Shown: positions 18,124 to 26,549 of the stretch, in pieces
How positions within the stretch are numbered: position 1 is the first letter of the stretch
Layout of the letters: each line of letters starts with the position of its first letter
Assembly: GCA_905203765.1 (NCBI GenBank)
Contig: CAJKXC010000004.1
Span: 1-64,000, forward strand
DNA length: 64,000 nucleotides
DNA from: an uncultured Bacteroides sp.
GTDB taxonomy: Bacteria > Bacteroidota > Bacteroidia > Bacteroidales > Bacteroidaceae
Reading direction: 5' to 3'
Position numbers and translations under genes: made by a program
The notes under the pieces: model-generated
Told to the model about the DNA's origin: nothing
The model's database searches: none
Seen by the model: only the letters and a program-made list of their open reading frames with translations

Positions 18124-18212
18124 GATGTTTTTTTATAAATAACGAAATCCTGCAATGAACTGTTTCATCTACTGTCAGTCTTTACTACTTTAGAACAGTG
18201 TGTCAGAATATT

Positions 18213-18857
18213 TTAAGGCATCTCCTGCCGGACAATCCTTTTTATATATACCTTGTGCGACCCTCTTCCCGTATAGTCGATACCCGTCTCGGGGTCTGCT
18301 GCCCACTGTTTCAGTTCGCGTGCCGCGGCGTCGCGCAGCAATCCTGTCAGTTCGCAGTAGTCACTAACCTTCATCAACGGATGCTGCTCCAGGTAGTTCT
18401 GTGCTAACTTTAGCCGTTGCTCTGCCGGGTATCGTTGGGACGAGCGGCGGAACTTCCATTTGGAACGGTCCAACCGGCAATATCTCCCTGTTTCCTGTAT
18501 AAACTCCTTGTCGGCACGGAAGTTGATATTTCTTATGCAGATGCTCATTACATTGCGTTTTTGTCCGCCGGGTTCTGCGCTTTCCCGTTCAAAACCGTCG
18601 CGCAGCCCCAGCGAGGGGGAGAATACGCCCAGTCCGTCGATCTTTACCGAGTGTCCTTCCGCCATTTCGTGGGCTATGGCCTGTGTCAGCGCTTTGGTCA
18701 GCCCTACAATATCACCGGGGGTGAAGGTGCTGGCATAGTTGATGTGCGAAGCCAGGTAATCCAGATCGACTTGTCCCCATAGCTTCATGCGGGGGTAAAG
18801 TATCTTTTTGTCTTCCTCATTGGGAAGTGTCAGTTCTTGCATTTGATATTCTGCCAT
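18213..18857 (-). CDS. HU-like DNA-binding domain protein
   Basis: This 214-residue protein has an N-terminal HU/IHF-like domain (about residues 28-120). It has LDYLASHINYASTFTPGDIVGLTKALTQAIAHEMAEGHSVKIDGLGVFSPSLG, then an RNINF strand, matching the HU fold variant common in Bacteroidetes. The C-terminal part (about 125-210) has a helical segment resembling a winged-helix or SWIM-like partner (LAQNYLEQHPLMKVSDYCELTGLLRDAAARELKQW) and a basic tail. It probably binds DNA or is structural in the nucleoid; the target is unknown. The upstream region contains an array of dyad-symmetric repeats. Confidence 0.8.
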   Translation of the reverse strand: MAEYQMQELTLPNEEDKKILYPRMKLWGQVDLDYLASHINYASTFTPGDIVGLTKALTQAIAHEMAEGHSVKIDGLGVFSPSLGLRDGFERESAEPGGQKRNVMSICIRNINFRADKEFIQETGRYCRLDRSKWKFRRSSQRYPAEQRLKLAQNYLEQHPLMKVSDYCELTGLLRDAAARELKQWAADPETGIDYTGRGSHKVYIKRIVRQEMP

Positions 18858-18979
18858 AGTGTATTGATGTTTAGTAAATAAGAGGCTGGGAGAAAAGTAC
18901 TTAAGGTTCCTTTGGAAGGTAGTCTCAGTTGCTTAATGAACCTGTCTGATCTATACTTTAAACTTTATCTTGCATCGTC

Positions 18980-19050
18980 AGATGTACATCTTAGCTGTCA
19001 AGATGTACATCTTGACAGCCGGGATCCATATCTTGGCTGCTAAGATACAG
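18980..19050. repeat. Tandem 20-22-bp dyad repeats with a 26-bp perfect palindrome
   Basis: Three and a half degenerate units of about 20-22 bp occur, each centred on AGATGTACATCTT or a variant (ATCCATATCTT, AAGATACAG). Positions 18994-19019 form a perfect 26-bp palindrome with half-site GCTGTCAAGATGT. The array lies about 125 bp upstream of the HU-like gene, in the 298-bp space before the YgiQ gene's end. No coding sequence is seen there. Similar arrays with different sequence occur near 31.2, 37.3 and 51.1 kb. Confidence 0.7.
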
Positions 19051-19155
19051 TTTATTCCCTATATGAGCAAGCTTTTGTCGTAGGGAGAGAGTATTTTGTT
19101 AAGGGGGTGTGACTGTTTCTTTCCCAATGGCTGGCAGGAAAGGCACATTCTATCC

Positions 19156-20967
19156 TTACCGCTTTCCGTATAGCTTATCTATCAAGTCCTGCCTGCCTAT
19201 ACGGCGCAGTTCATTGATAATGTTCCTGCGTTCTTCGGGCTTGTACCAGAAGAAGAACTGGCGCTGCGCCAGTTTTTCGCGGGGCGTCTTGGCACTGAAT
19301 ACCGGTTCCAGGGTATAAGGATGGAAACCGGTGTACCAGGCTTCGGTGGCAACGGTCATCGGCGTGGGGGTGAAGTCCTGCACTTGCTCCAGCTGGAAGT
19401 CCATGCGCTTGGTGAGGACGGCAAGCTCTGCCATGTCCTCTTCCTTGCAGCCGGGATGGCTGGAGATGAAGTAGGGGATGAGTTGCTGGCGCAGTCCTTC
19501 TTCGCGGTTGATGCGGTCGAATATCTGTTTGAACTCTACGAACTGGCTGAAGGGGGGCTTGCGCATGATACTCAGCACGCGGTCTGAGGTATGCTCCGGC
19601 GCTACTTTCAGGCGGCCGCTGACGTGGCGGGCGATGAGTTCGCGGGTATATTCCTGGGTGCTTCTGTTGGTAGCAGGGTCTTTGCTCTGGTGTAGCAGCA
19701 GGTCGTAGCGCACGCCGCTGCCGATGAAGGACTTCTTGATGCCGGGCAGGGCGTCTACTGCGTGATAGATGTCCAGCAGCGGGCGATGGTCGGTATTCAG
19801 GTTGGGGCATACTTTGGGATGGATGCACGACGGGCGTTTGCATCGGCGGCAGAGCGATTCGTCCCGCCCTTTCATCCGGTACATATTGGCAGACGGTCCG
19901 CCCAGGTCGCTGAGGTAGCCTTTGAAGTCGGGCAGTTCGGTGACGGCTTTCACTTCTTTCAGAATGCTTTCCTTGCTGCGGCTCACGATGAACTTGCCCT
20001 GGTGCGCGGAGATGGTGCAGAAGGCGCAACCGCCGAAGCAACCACGGTGCAGGTTGACGGAGAACTTGATCATGTCGTACGCCGGAATGCGTTTCCCTTT
20101 ATACTTGGGATGGGGCAGGCGGGTGTAGGGCAGGTCGAAGGAATGGTCAAGTTCCGCTTCCGTCAGGGGCGGGTAAGGCGGATTGACGACAACGGTCTGC
20201 TTGCCTACGGTTTGCAGGATGCGCGAGGCTGCGTATTTATTGCTTTCTTCCTCGATATGGCGGAAGTTGGCGGCTTCTTTCTTTTTGTCTTTCAGGCATT
20301 CTTCGTGGGAGAAGAGGCTGATATCGTCTTCTTTCGGAGTTACCGGTTCCCGGCTGAGGTAGGCTATCTGCGGGATGTCGGAGAGCGATTCTTCTTTCTC
20401 CATCTTCTGTACCAGTTCGATGACAGGCTTTTCGCCCATGCCGTATATCAGCAGGTCGGCACCGCTGTCTACGAGGATGCTGGGGCGCACGCAGTCCTGC
20501 CAGTAATCATAATGGGTAAGCCGGCGCATGCTTGCCTCGATGCCACCCAGCACGACGGGGACATCGGGATATATTTTCTTCAATATTTGAGTATAGACGA
20601 TGGAAGGATATTCGGGGCGCATATCGGGACGCGCGTCGGGCGTATAGGCATCGTCGCTGCGCAAGCGCTTGTTGGCTGTATATTTGTTCACCATCGAATC
20701 CATGCATCCGGCACTGATGCCGAAGAACAGCCGGGGACGTCCCAGTTTCTTGAAGTCGCGCAAGTCGTCACGCCAGTTGGGTTGGGGAACAATGGCTACA
20801 CGCAGTCCCTCTGCTTCGAGAATGCGTCCGATGACGGCAGCCCCGAAGGAAGGATGATCCACGTAGGCATCACCGCTAAATAAAATTACATCCAATTCGT
20901 TCCACCCACGAAGCTCTACTTCTTTTTTAGTGGTGGGCAACCAATCAGTCAACCGATACTCTTTCAT
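19156..20967 (-). CDS. YgiQ-family radical SAM protein
   Basis: This 603-residue protein carries the YgiQ N-terminal domain (about 1-290) followed by a radical SAM core. The iron-sulfur cysteines are Cys310, Cys314 and Cys317 in HRGCFGGCAFC. A second cysteine cluster (CRRCKRPSCIHPKVC, about 385-400) is typical of YgiQ. The reaction of YgiQ proteins is not established. The gene begins 8 bp from an array of 8-bp repeats that occupies its leader and leaves no conventional ribosome-binding region, which is unusual. It is probably monocistronic. Confidence 0.92.
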   Translation of the reverse strand: MKEYRLTDWLPTTKKEVELRGWNELDVILFSGDAYVDHPSFGAAVIGRILEAEGLRVAIVPQPNWRDDLRDFKKLGRPRLFFGISAGCMDSMVNKYTANKRLRSDDAYTPDARPDMRPEYPSIVYTQILKKIYPDVPVVLGGIEASMRRLTHYDYWQDCVRPSILVDSGADLLIYGMGEKPVIELVQKMEKEESLSDIPQIAYLSREPVTPKEDDISLFSHEECLKDKKKEAANFRHIEEESNKYAASRILQTVGKQTVVVNPPYPPLTEAELDHSFDLPYTRLPHPKYKGKRIPAYDMIKFSVNLHRGCFGGCAFCTISAHQGKFIVSRSKESILKEVKAVTELPDFKGYLSDLGGPSANMYRMKGRDESLCRRCKRPSCIHPKVCPNLNTDHRPLLDIYHAVDALPGIKKSFIGSGVRYDLLLHQSKDPATNRSTQEYTRELIARHVSGRLKVAPEHTSDRVLSIMRKPPFSQFVEFKQIFDRINREEGLRQQLIPYFISSHPGCKEEDMAELAVLTKRMDFQLEQVQDFTPTPMTVATEAWYTGFHPYTLEPVFSAKTPREKLAQRQFFFWYKPEERRNIINELRRIGRQDLIDKLYGKR

Positions 20968-20974
20968 TGATTTA

Positions 20975-21091
20975 ATGTGCTAATGTGCCAATGTGCTAAT
21001 GTGCCAATATGTCAATGTGCTGATGTGCCAATACCCGGCGCATACATCGCGCAGCCAATTGGCACATTAGCACATCAGCATATTAGCACAT
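20975..21091. repeat. Inverted repeat with arms of 8-bp tandem units
   Basis: The left arm holds seven consecutive 8-bp units, variants of ATGTGCTA/ATGTGCCA. After a 29-bp centre, the right arm holds four units in reverse complement (TGGCACAT, TAGCACAT, CAGCATAT, TAGCACAT). The whole can fold into a long hairpin. It fills the gap between the YgiQ gene and the TusA-like gene. The right arm runs into the last codons of the TusA-like gene and supplies its stop. Confidence 0.85.
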
Positions 21092-21298
21092 TATAAACTG
21101 TAATGTCATCTGTTCTCCGTCGTAAATCTCACGGAAACCGATTTGCTGTTCGGCGAGGTACTCTTTCAGGTCGTTGAAAGCAGTGGCATCGTCCATAATG
21201 ATTTCCAGCTTTTCTCCCTGCGCCGCCCCGCACATGGCTTTGACGGCGGGGATGAGCGGGCTGTAAAGCTTTTGTCCGCACGTGTTGATGGTTTTCAT
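21083..21298 (-). CDS. TusA-like small protein lacking the catalytic cysteine
   Basis: This 71-residue protein matches the TusA/SirA fold in length and pattern. It has an N-terminal NTCGQKLYSPLIPAVKAM segment where TusA has a CPxP helix start, then GEKLEIIMDDATAFNDLKEYL and a final strand. TusA proteins relay sulfur through the cysteine of the CPxP motif; here that position reads YSPL, so sulfur transfer by the usual residue is not possible. The only cysteines are Cys7, Cys23 and the last residue, and the last arises from the adjoining 8-bp repeat. The start abuts the stop of the upstream 104-residue gene, which suggests an operon. Confidence 0.68.
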   Translation of the reverse strand: MKTINTCGQKLYSPLIPAVKAMCGAAQGEKLEIIMDDATAFNDLKEYLAEQQIGFREIYDGEQMTLQFIMC

Positions 21299-21613
21299 TT
21301 ATTCTTCTTCTATGGTTTCTTGGGTAGAAAGCCATTGTAGATAGAGCTTGATGAGTTGCTGCAATCCGAAGGCCTTCATGTTGTTGTGGTAGATAACGTC
21401 GATGCAGAGGTCGAGCAGGTCTTTGCTGTCTTCCTCTTGGGCGGCAATGAGGGAGCGGATGTTCAGTTTCAGTTTCTCGAGCACGTCTTCGTCTACGATG
21501 CCGTTGCTGTCGATGAGGTGACGGAAGAGTCCGTATTTCTCGATGGTGGCAAGGTTTTCTTCTGAAACTTCTAAACTGCGGGTTCCGCTGGGATTGGCTT
21601 GTATAGTGTACAT
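21299..21613 (-). CDS. Conserved-looking 104-residue protein of unknown function
   Basis: This 104-residue acidic, mainly helical protein was not recognised. It has no signal peptide or membrane segment, so it is probably cytoplasmic. The start lies 44 bp downstream of a full-match -7 box, and its stop codon directly abuts the start of the TusA-like gene, so the two are almost certainly co-transcribed. No function can be proposed from sequence alone. Confidence 0.65.
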   Translation of the reverse strand: MYTIQANPSGTRSLEVSEENLATIEKYGLFRHLIDSNGIVDEDVLEKLKLNIRSLIAAQEEDSKDLLDLCIDVIYHNNMKAFGLQQLIKLYLQWLSTQETIEEE

Positions 21614-21656
21614 GTTATTTTTATTTTAAAGATTAATACTTGGGTTACTTTAGGAG

Positions 21657-21664
21657 CAAAGATA
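21657..21664 (-). promoter_or_regulatory. -7 promoter box for the 104-residue protein / TusA-like operon
   Basis: On the minus strand this reads TATCTTTG, a full TAnnTTTG match 43 bp before the start codon. Confidence 0.58.
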
Positions 21665-21725
21665 GGATTTATTTTGGTTAAGTAAAAGAAAGCTCCGTTG
21701 ATTCTTGAAGTTACTTTCTTTTTTA

Positions 21726-21733
21726 TATTTTTG
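21726..21733 (+). promoter_or_regulatory. -7 promoter box for the GH2 beta-glucuronidase-like gene
   Basis: TATTTTTG, preceded by a TTG about 18 bp upstream, lies 25 bp before the ATG at 21759. An earlier in-frame ATG at 21705 lies upstream of this box and was rejected. Confidence 0.6.
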
Positions 21734-21758
21734 CAGACTACATATAATATCAAGTCTT

Positions 21759-23570
21759 ATGAGAACACTCCTGAAAAACGCATTAATTTTCATCCTGGCC
21801 CTGGTGCCGGTCTTGTCCTTCGGACAACAAAGTCCACAAATAATGAATGTCGGCGGACGCCAGACGACGTCGCTCGACGGACAGTGGAAAACAATCGTCG
21901 ACCCGTTTGAGAACGGCTACTACGACTATCGTCTGAAACCCTATGACGGCGGATATGCCCAGGACAAAACCTATTCCGACAAAACCCAGCTTCAGGAATA
22001 TGATTTTGAGACGGATAAGCTGCTGTTTGTTCCCGGCGACTGGAATACGCAACGCCCGCAGCTGTATTATTATGAAGGAACCGTATGGTACCGGAAGCAT
22101 TTTGAATATTCCCTGCAACCGGGCAAACGCCTGTTCGTGAACTTCGGCGCCGCCAATTATGAAGCCATCGTGTGGCTGAACGGCAAACGCCTGGGACAGC
22201 ACGTCGGCGGATTCACCCCTTTCAATTATGAAATCACGAATCTTCTGAAAGACGGTACGAACAGCCTGGTGGTGAAGGTGGACAACAAACGCCGTCCCGA
22301 AGCCGTGCCTACGGTGAATGCCGACTGGTGGAACTTCGGCGGCATCACGCGCCCCGTCACACTGGTGGAGACGCCTTCTACCTATATCCGCGATTACTAC
22401 GTGCAGTTGAAGAAGAACGACAAAAACGTCATCGAAGGCTGGGTGCAGCTGGATGGCTCTGCCAAAGAACAGAAGATAACGCTGGATATTCCTGAACTGA
22501 AACTGAAGAAAGAAGTGACTACCGACGCCAACGGGCGTGCCGCTTTCGAGATAAAGGCAAAACCTGTGCTATGGACACCGGAAAGCCCGAAGCTGTATGC
22601 CGTGAACCTCGCTTCCGAAACGGATAAGGTGTCGGATGAAATCGGTTTTCGTACCATCCGTACGGAAGGCACCAAGATATTGCTCAATGACAAAGAGATA
22701 TTCTGCCGGGGCATCAGCATCCACGAAGAGACTCCTTATTACAGCGGCCGTGCTTATTCAAGAGACCATGCCCACACCTTGCTGAGTTGGGCAAAGGAAC
22801 TGGGTTGCAACTTCGTCCGTCTGGCGCATTATCCTCATAATGAAGAGATGGTGCGCGAAGCCGAGCGCATGGGATTCCTGGTATGGTCGGAGATTCCGGT
22901 TTACTGGACCATCCATTGGGATAATAAGGATACGTATCAGAATGCCGAGCAGCAGTTGTGCGATATGATTGACCGTGACAAGAACCGTTGTAATGTCATC
23001 ATCTGGTCCATTGCCAACGAGACTCCTCACAGCGATTCCCGCTTGAAGTTCCTTACCAACCTGGCAAACAAGGCGCGGAGCATGGATAATGTCCGTCTGA
23101 TTGGTGCAGCGATGGAGAAGGAAGAAGTGCAACCGGGGGTGATGACGGTGAACGACCCGCTGGGCGACTTGCTGGATATTATCAGCTTCAACGAATATGT
23201 GGGATGGTATGACGGTGACACGGAGAAGTGCGACCGGGTGAACTGGACGTTCAGTGCCCAGAAGCCTGTCTTCATCAGTGAGTTGGGTGGCGGTGCGCTC
23301 TACGGACGCCACGGAGCCAAGAACGAACGCTTTACGGAAGAATATCAGGAAGACCTTTATATTCATCATGTAGAAATGCTGAAACGCATTCCGGGATTGG
23401 CTGGTACTACACCGTGGATATTGAAGGATTTCCGTTCTCCCCGCCGCCATGTGCCGGAGATACAGGATGACTTCAACCGCAAAGGATTGGTTTCAGACAA
23501 GGGACAGAAAAAGAAAGCATTCTTTGTGTTGCAGAAGTGGTATAAGGAGTTGGAAGGGGCTTATAAATAA
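21759..23570 (+). CDS. GH2 glycosidase, probable beta-glucuronidase
   Basis: This 603-residue secreted enzyme has a signal peptide ending near LSFGQ (about residue 21). The GH2 sugar-binding domain covers about 30-210, the immunoglobulin-like domain about 215-315, and the TIM barrel about 320-600. The acid/base is Glu421 in WSIANE and the nucleophile is Glu508 in FISELGGGALYG. Near the C-terminus Asn573-Arg574-Lys575 forms the NxK motif that recognises the carboxylate in gut beta-glucuronidases. Removal of terminal beta-glucuronic acid is therefore likely; beta-galacturonidase activity is possible. It converges with a GH3 gene across a long hairpin element. Confidence 0.83.
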   Translation: MRTLLKNALIFILALVPVLSFGQQSPQIMNVGGRQTTSLDGQWKTIVDPFENGYYDYRLKPYDGGYAQDKTYSDKTQLQEYDFETDKLLFVPGDWNTQRPQLYYYEGTVWYRKHFEYSLQPGKRLFVNFGAANYEAIVWLNGKRLGQHVGGFTPFNYEITNLLKDGTNSLVVKVDNKRRPEAVPTVNADWWNFGGITRPVTLVETPSTYIRDYYVQLKKNDKNVIEGWVQLDGSAKEQKITLDIPELKLKKEVTTDANGRAAFEIKAKPVLWTPESPKLYAVNLASETDKVSDEIGFRTIRTEGTKILLNDKEIFCRGISIHEETPYYSGRAYSRDHAHTLLSWAKELGCNFVRLAHYPHNEEMVREAERMGFLVWSEIPVYWTIHWDNKDTYQNAEQQLCDMIDRDKNRCNVIIWSIANETPHSDSRLKFLTNLANKARSMDNVRLIGAAMEKEEVQPGVMTVNDPLGDLLDIISFNEYVGWYDGDTEKCDRVNWTFSAQKPVFISELGGGALYGRHGAKNERFTEEYQEDLYIHHVEMLKRIPGLAGTTPWILKDFRSPRRHVPEIQDDFNRKGLVSDKGQKKKAFFVLQKWYKELEGAYK

Positions 23571-23574
23571 GGGA

Positions 23575-23736
23575 GATTCACCACAGAGGACACAGAGTCC
23601 CACAGAGTTTCTGATATAAAAACGCAGATTAACGCAGATTTTCGCAAAGAGAAAGAATATATTCAATTTGCGTTAATCTGCGTTTATCTGCGTTTCGTTT
23701 TTCCTCTGTGGGACTCTGTGTCCTCTGTGGTGAATC
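23575..23736. repeat. Long inverted repeat with 10-bp periodic arms (CACAGAG family)
   Basis: Arms of about 70 bp are reverse complements with few mismatches. The outer part repeats CACAGAG about every 10 bp and the inner part repeats ACGCAGATT. It lies exactly between the convergent GH2 and GH3 genes and could terminate both. The outer arm is nearly identical to that of the element at 42.5 kb. Confidence 0.82.
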
Positions 23737-23738
23737 CT

Positions 23739-26297
23739 TTATTTAATCACTACCGGCACCACCTTCAAATCTTCCAGTCGGGAGCTTCCGCCATACAGCA
23801 ACTCGTAGTTTCCTGCTACGGGGCGCATGGTATTGGTATTCGTATCAAACCATTCAAAACTTTCATCCGTCAGGCTGATGCATACATCCTGTTTCTGACC
23901 GGCATCCAGTTTCACACGCTTGAATCCGCGCAGCGTACGTTGCGGAGCATCTGCATCTCCGGGCTTGCGCAGGTAAACCTGTACCACTTCCTCGCCTTCG
24001 CGCTTTCCTGTATTGGTTACGGGGATGTAAAGCAGCATATCATTCTTTGCATTGTCGGCACGATAGATGTGTGCATCGCCATAAGCAAAGGTAGTGTAGC
24101 TCAAACCATAGCCGAAGGGGAACAAAGGAGCATCCGTGAAGTAACGGTAAGTTCTGCCCTTCATGGAGTAATCTTCAAAGTCGGGGAGCTGCTCAGTATT
24201 CTTATAGAACGTGATAGGCAGGCGGCCGGCAGGGTTGTATTCGCCGAAGAGTACATCGGCTACCGCTGTACCACCGGCTTGTCCCGGATACCATGCCTGG
24301 AGAATGGCCTCGCATCTTTCGCTCTCGGGTGTCAGTGCAATGGCAGAACCGGAATAGTTGACGAATATCACTTTCTTGCCTGCATCTGTCAGCGCCTTCA
24401 CCAGTGCGCGTTGTATTTCGGGCAATTCGATGCTGGTACGGTCACCACCCTTGAATCCGGGGACAGTCACCGGCATTTCTTCACCTTCCAGGGCAGGAGA
24501 GATACCGCCGGCAAAGATAACGACGTCTGCATCCTTCACTTTGTCGACAGCTGCCTGAAGATTCATCGGAACAATCGCTCCCATATCGAATTGAAGGGAT
24601 GTATTACCGTTGATATATGCGAAGTCGATTTCGATGTCGTAAGATTTACCTTTCTGGGCTTTCAGTGTATAAATGTCTGTTTCCTGGCGTATGTTTCTTC
24701 GTTTGTCAACTACTTTTCCGTTAATCTTCAGTTGCACTGCGCCATCGGCACGGAAGCGGAAGGCAACGTTACCCGACTTGCTGGGGCGGAAAGTTGTTTT
24801 ATAAACCCCGGAGAAGTCGCGGATATTCACACCTGTGGCAAATGTCGTTGCTCCCATGGTAGTGAACTTGAAAGGAGTCGTGATAGACACTTTGGCAACC
24901 GGAGCGCCTTCGGCCTTCACATTGTTCCAGTATTCTGCCTGGAAACCGGGCTTGCCGTTGAAGCTGCATTCGTGGAACAGGCTCTGTACCGTTTGATTCG
25001 TGGTGTGGTCGCAACCCGGTTCGTAAATGATCCGGCTATCGGGCAACTTGGCACGGATACCTTCTAATAAGGTAACGGTATGTTCAGGGAAGCCATTGTA
25101 GTTACCCCACTGCATTACGGAGTCGTTGGCGTTGGGGCCCATTACGGCTACGGTCAGGTTCTTGTCCAAAGGAAGGATATTATCCTTGTTCTGCAACAGT
25201 ACGATTGACTCCCGTGCCATGCGCAGCGCCAGGTCTTGATGAGGCTTGCTGTTTACTACCGAATAAGGGATAGGCCAGGCGTTTCCGTTGTCCATCTCGC
25301 CCAGTTGGTATCTGGCAGTGAGCAGGCGCAGTAATGAGGCGTCGATGCGTGCTTCGTCAATCAAACCTTCTTTTACGGCTTCCGTCAGGTGTCCGAACTC
25401 TGGGCCGCACTCGAGGTCGGTTCCGTTCAGTACGGCACTGGCAGAGGCGTGCGCGGCATCGGGGTGAGTTTGGTGGGCATTGGGACGATAGAAATCAGAG
25501 ATAGCCCAACAGTCGGAGACTACCAGACCTTTATATCCCCATTCATCGCGCAATATCTGCATCAGCAACCGGTTGCTTCCGCAGCAAGGATCTCCTTCAA
25601 AGCGGTTGTAGGCACACATTACTTCTCTTACGTCTCCTTTCTGCACCAGGTCTTTGAATGCCGGCAGATAGGTTTCCCACAAATCGCGCGGGTCGATGTC
25701 TTTGGCATCGAAGCTGTGGCGGTTCCATTCCGGGCCGGAGTGTACGGCGAAGTGCTTGGCACATGCGTGGAGTTTGTCATACTCGGCATCTTCGGGACCT
25801 TGCAGTCCTCTTACTACGGATACTCCCATACGGCTGGTCAGATAAGGGTCTTCACCGTAGGTTTCCTGTCCGCGTCCCCAACGGGGGTCACGGAAGATGT
25901 TCACGTTCGGCGTCCAGAAGGTCAGCCCCTGGTAAATCTTCAATCCGCCGTTCTTGGAGAATTCAGCCGATTTGGCACGTGCTTCGTCCGATACGGCTGT
26001 AAATGCCTGGTAAAGCAAATCATCGTTGAACGATGCACCCATACCGATGGCTTGCGGGAAAACGGTGGCGATGCCTGCGCGTCCTACGCCGTGCAATGCT
26101 TCGCTCCACCAGTCGTAGGCTTTGATGCCCAGTCGCGGGATGGCGGGAGAATTGTTTTGCATCAAAGCCACTTTCTCATCCAGGGTGAGTTGCCCTAATA
26201 AGATTTGCGCGCGTTGTTCTGCCAACGTGCGTTGTCCGAATACAGCGGAGCTACAATACAAGACTGCCGCCAGTAGATAGAATTTCTTTTTATTCAT
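23739..26297 (-). CDS. GH3 beta-glycosidase with PA14 insertion
   Basis: This 852-residue secreted enzyme has a signal peptide (about 1-21). The GH3 N-terminal barrel covers about 25-360, with KHF at 181-183 and the nucleophile Asp262 in GLVVSDCW. The alpha/beta sandwich domain follows, interrupted by a PA14 domain (about 435-575, FQAEYWNN ... GVYKTTFRPSKSGNVAFRFRADG). A fibronectin-III-like domain closes the protein (about 760-850). PA14 insertions in GH3 shape the active-site pocket and favour short glucosides or xylosides. Beta-glucosidase or beta-xylosidase are the main options. A weak -7-like box lies upstream. No susC/susD is adjacent. Confidence 0.88.
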   Translation of the reverse strand: MNKKKFYLLAAVLYCSSAVFGQRTLAEQRAQILLGQLTLDEKVALMQNNSPAIPRLGIKAYDWWSEALHGVGRAGIATVFPQAIGMGASFNDDLLYQAFTAVSDEARAKSAEFSKNGGLKIYQGLTFWTPNVNIFRDPRWGRGQETYGEDPYLTSRMGVSVVRGLQGPEDAEYDKLHACAKHFAVHSGPEWNRHSFDAKDIDPRDLWETYLPAFKDLVQKGDVREVMCAYNRFEGDPCCGSNRLLMQILRDEWGYKGLVVSDCWAISDFYRPNAHQTHPDAAHASASAVLNGTDLECGPEFGHLTEAVKEGLIDEARIDASLLRLLTARYQLGEMDNGNAWPIPYSVVNSKPHQDLALRMARESIVLLQNKDNILPLDKNLTVAVMGPNANDSVMQWGNYNGFPEHTVTLLEGIRAKLPDSRIIYEPGCDHTTNQTVQSLFHECSFNGKPGFQAEYWNNVKAEGAPVAKVSITTPFKFTTMGATTFATGVNIRDFSGVYKTTFRPSKSGNVAFRFRADGAVQLKINGKVVDKRRNIRQETDIYTLKAQKGKSYDIEIDFAYINGNTSLQFDMGAIVPMNLQAAVDKVKDADVVIFAGGISPALEGEEMPVTVPGFKGGDRTSIELPEIQRALVKALTDAGKKVIFVNYSGSAIALTPESERCEAILQAWYPGQAGGTAVADVLFGEYNPAGRLPITFYKNTEQLPDFEDYSMKGRTYRYFTDAPLFPFGYGLSYTTFAYGDAHIYRADNAKNDMLLYIPVTNTGKREGEEVVQVYLRKPGDADAPQRTLRGFKRVKLDAGQKQDVCISLTDESFEWFDTNTNTMRPVAGNYELLYGGSSRLEDLKVVPVVIK

Positions 26298-26485
26298 GTG
26301 TTTTTTCTCTTGATATAATGATTAAGAAATATTTCTGCTGTAAAAGTAGCTTATAATTTGTATTTATGAAAGGCTATTTGTCTGATATCTTAATGTCAGT
26401 GTTACATATCTTTTCCGTCATGTTACATCCGTCTCTTTTGGCGCTGTATAGGGCATTTGGGGACGGTGGAAAGGGAAAAAAGAAA

Positions 26486-26527
26486 GGCTGCACCCGAATG
26501 GATTCTGTTCTCCATTCCGATGCAGCC
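26486..26527 (-). terminator. Rho-independent terminator of the NagB-LmbE gene
   Basis: Read on the minus strand, GGCTGCA..GAATGG pairs with CCATTC..TGCAGCC and is followed by TTTCTTTTTT. It lies 23 bp past the stop codon of the NagB-LmbE fusion. The 250 bp between that gene and GH3 hold this terminator and the GH3 leader, and no gene. Confidence 0.8.
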
Positions 26528-26549
26528 AGCTTAAAGTTTTAACCCGTTA

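Noticed and set aside
18858..19155. Hidden small RNA or tRNA gene between the HU-like and YgiQ genes
   Set aside because: No cloverleaf, terminator with T tract or strong promoter pair was seen; the dyad repeat array explains the visible structure.
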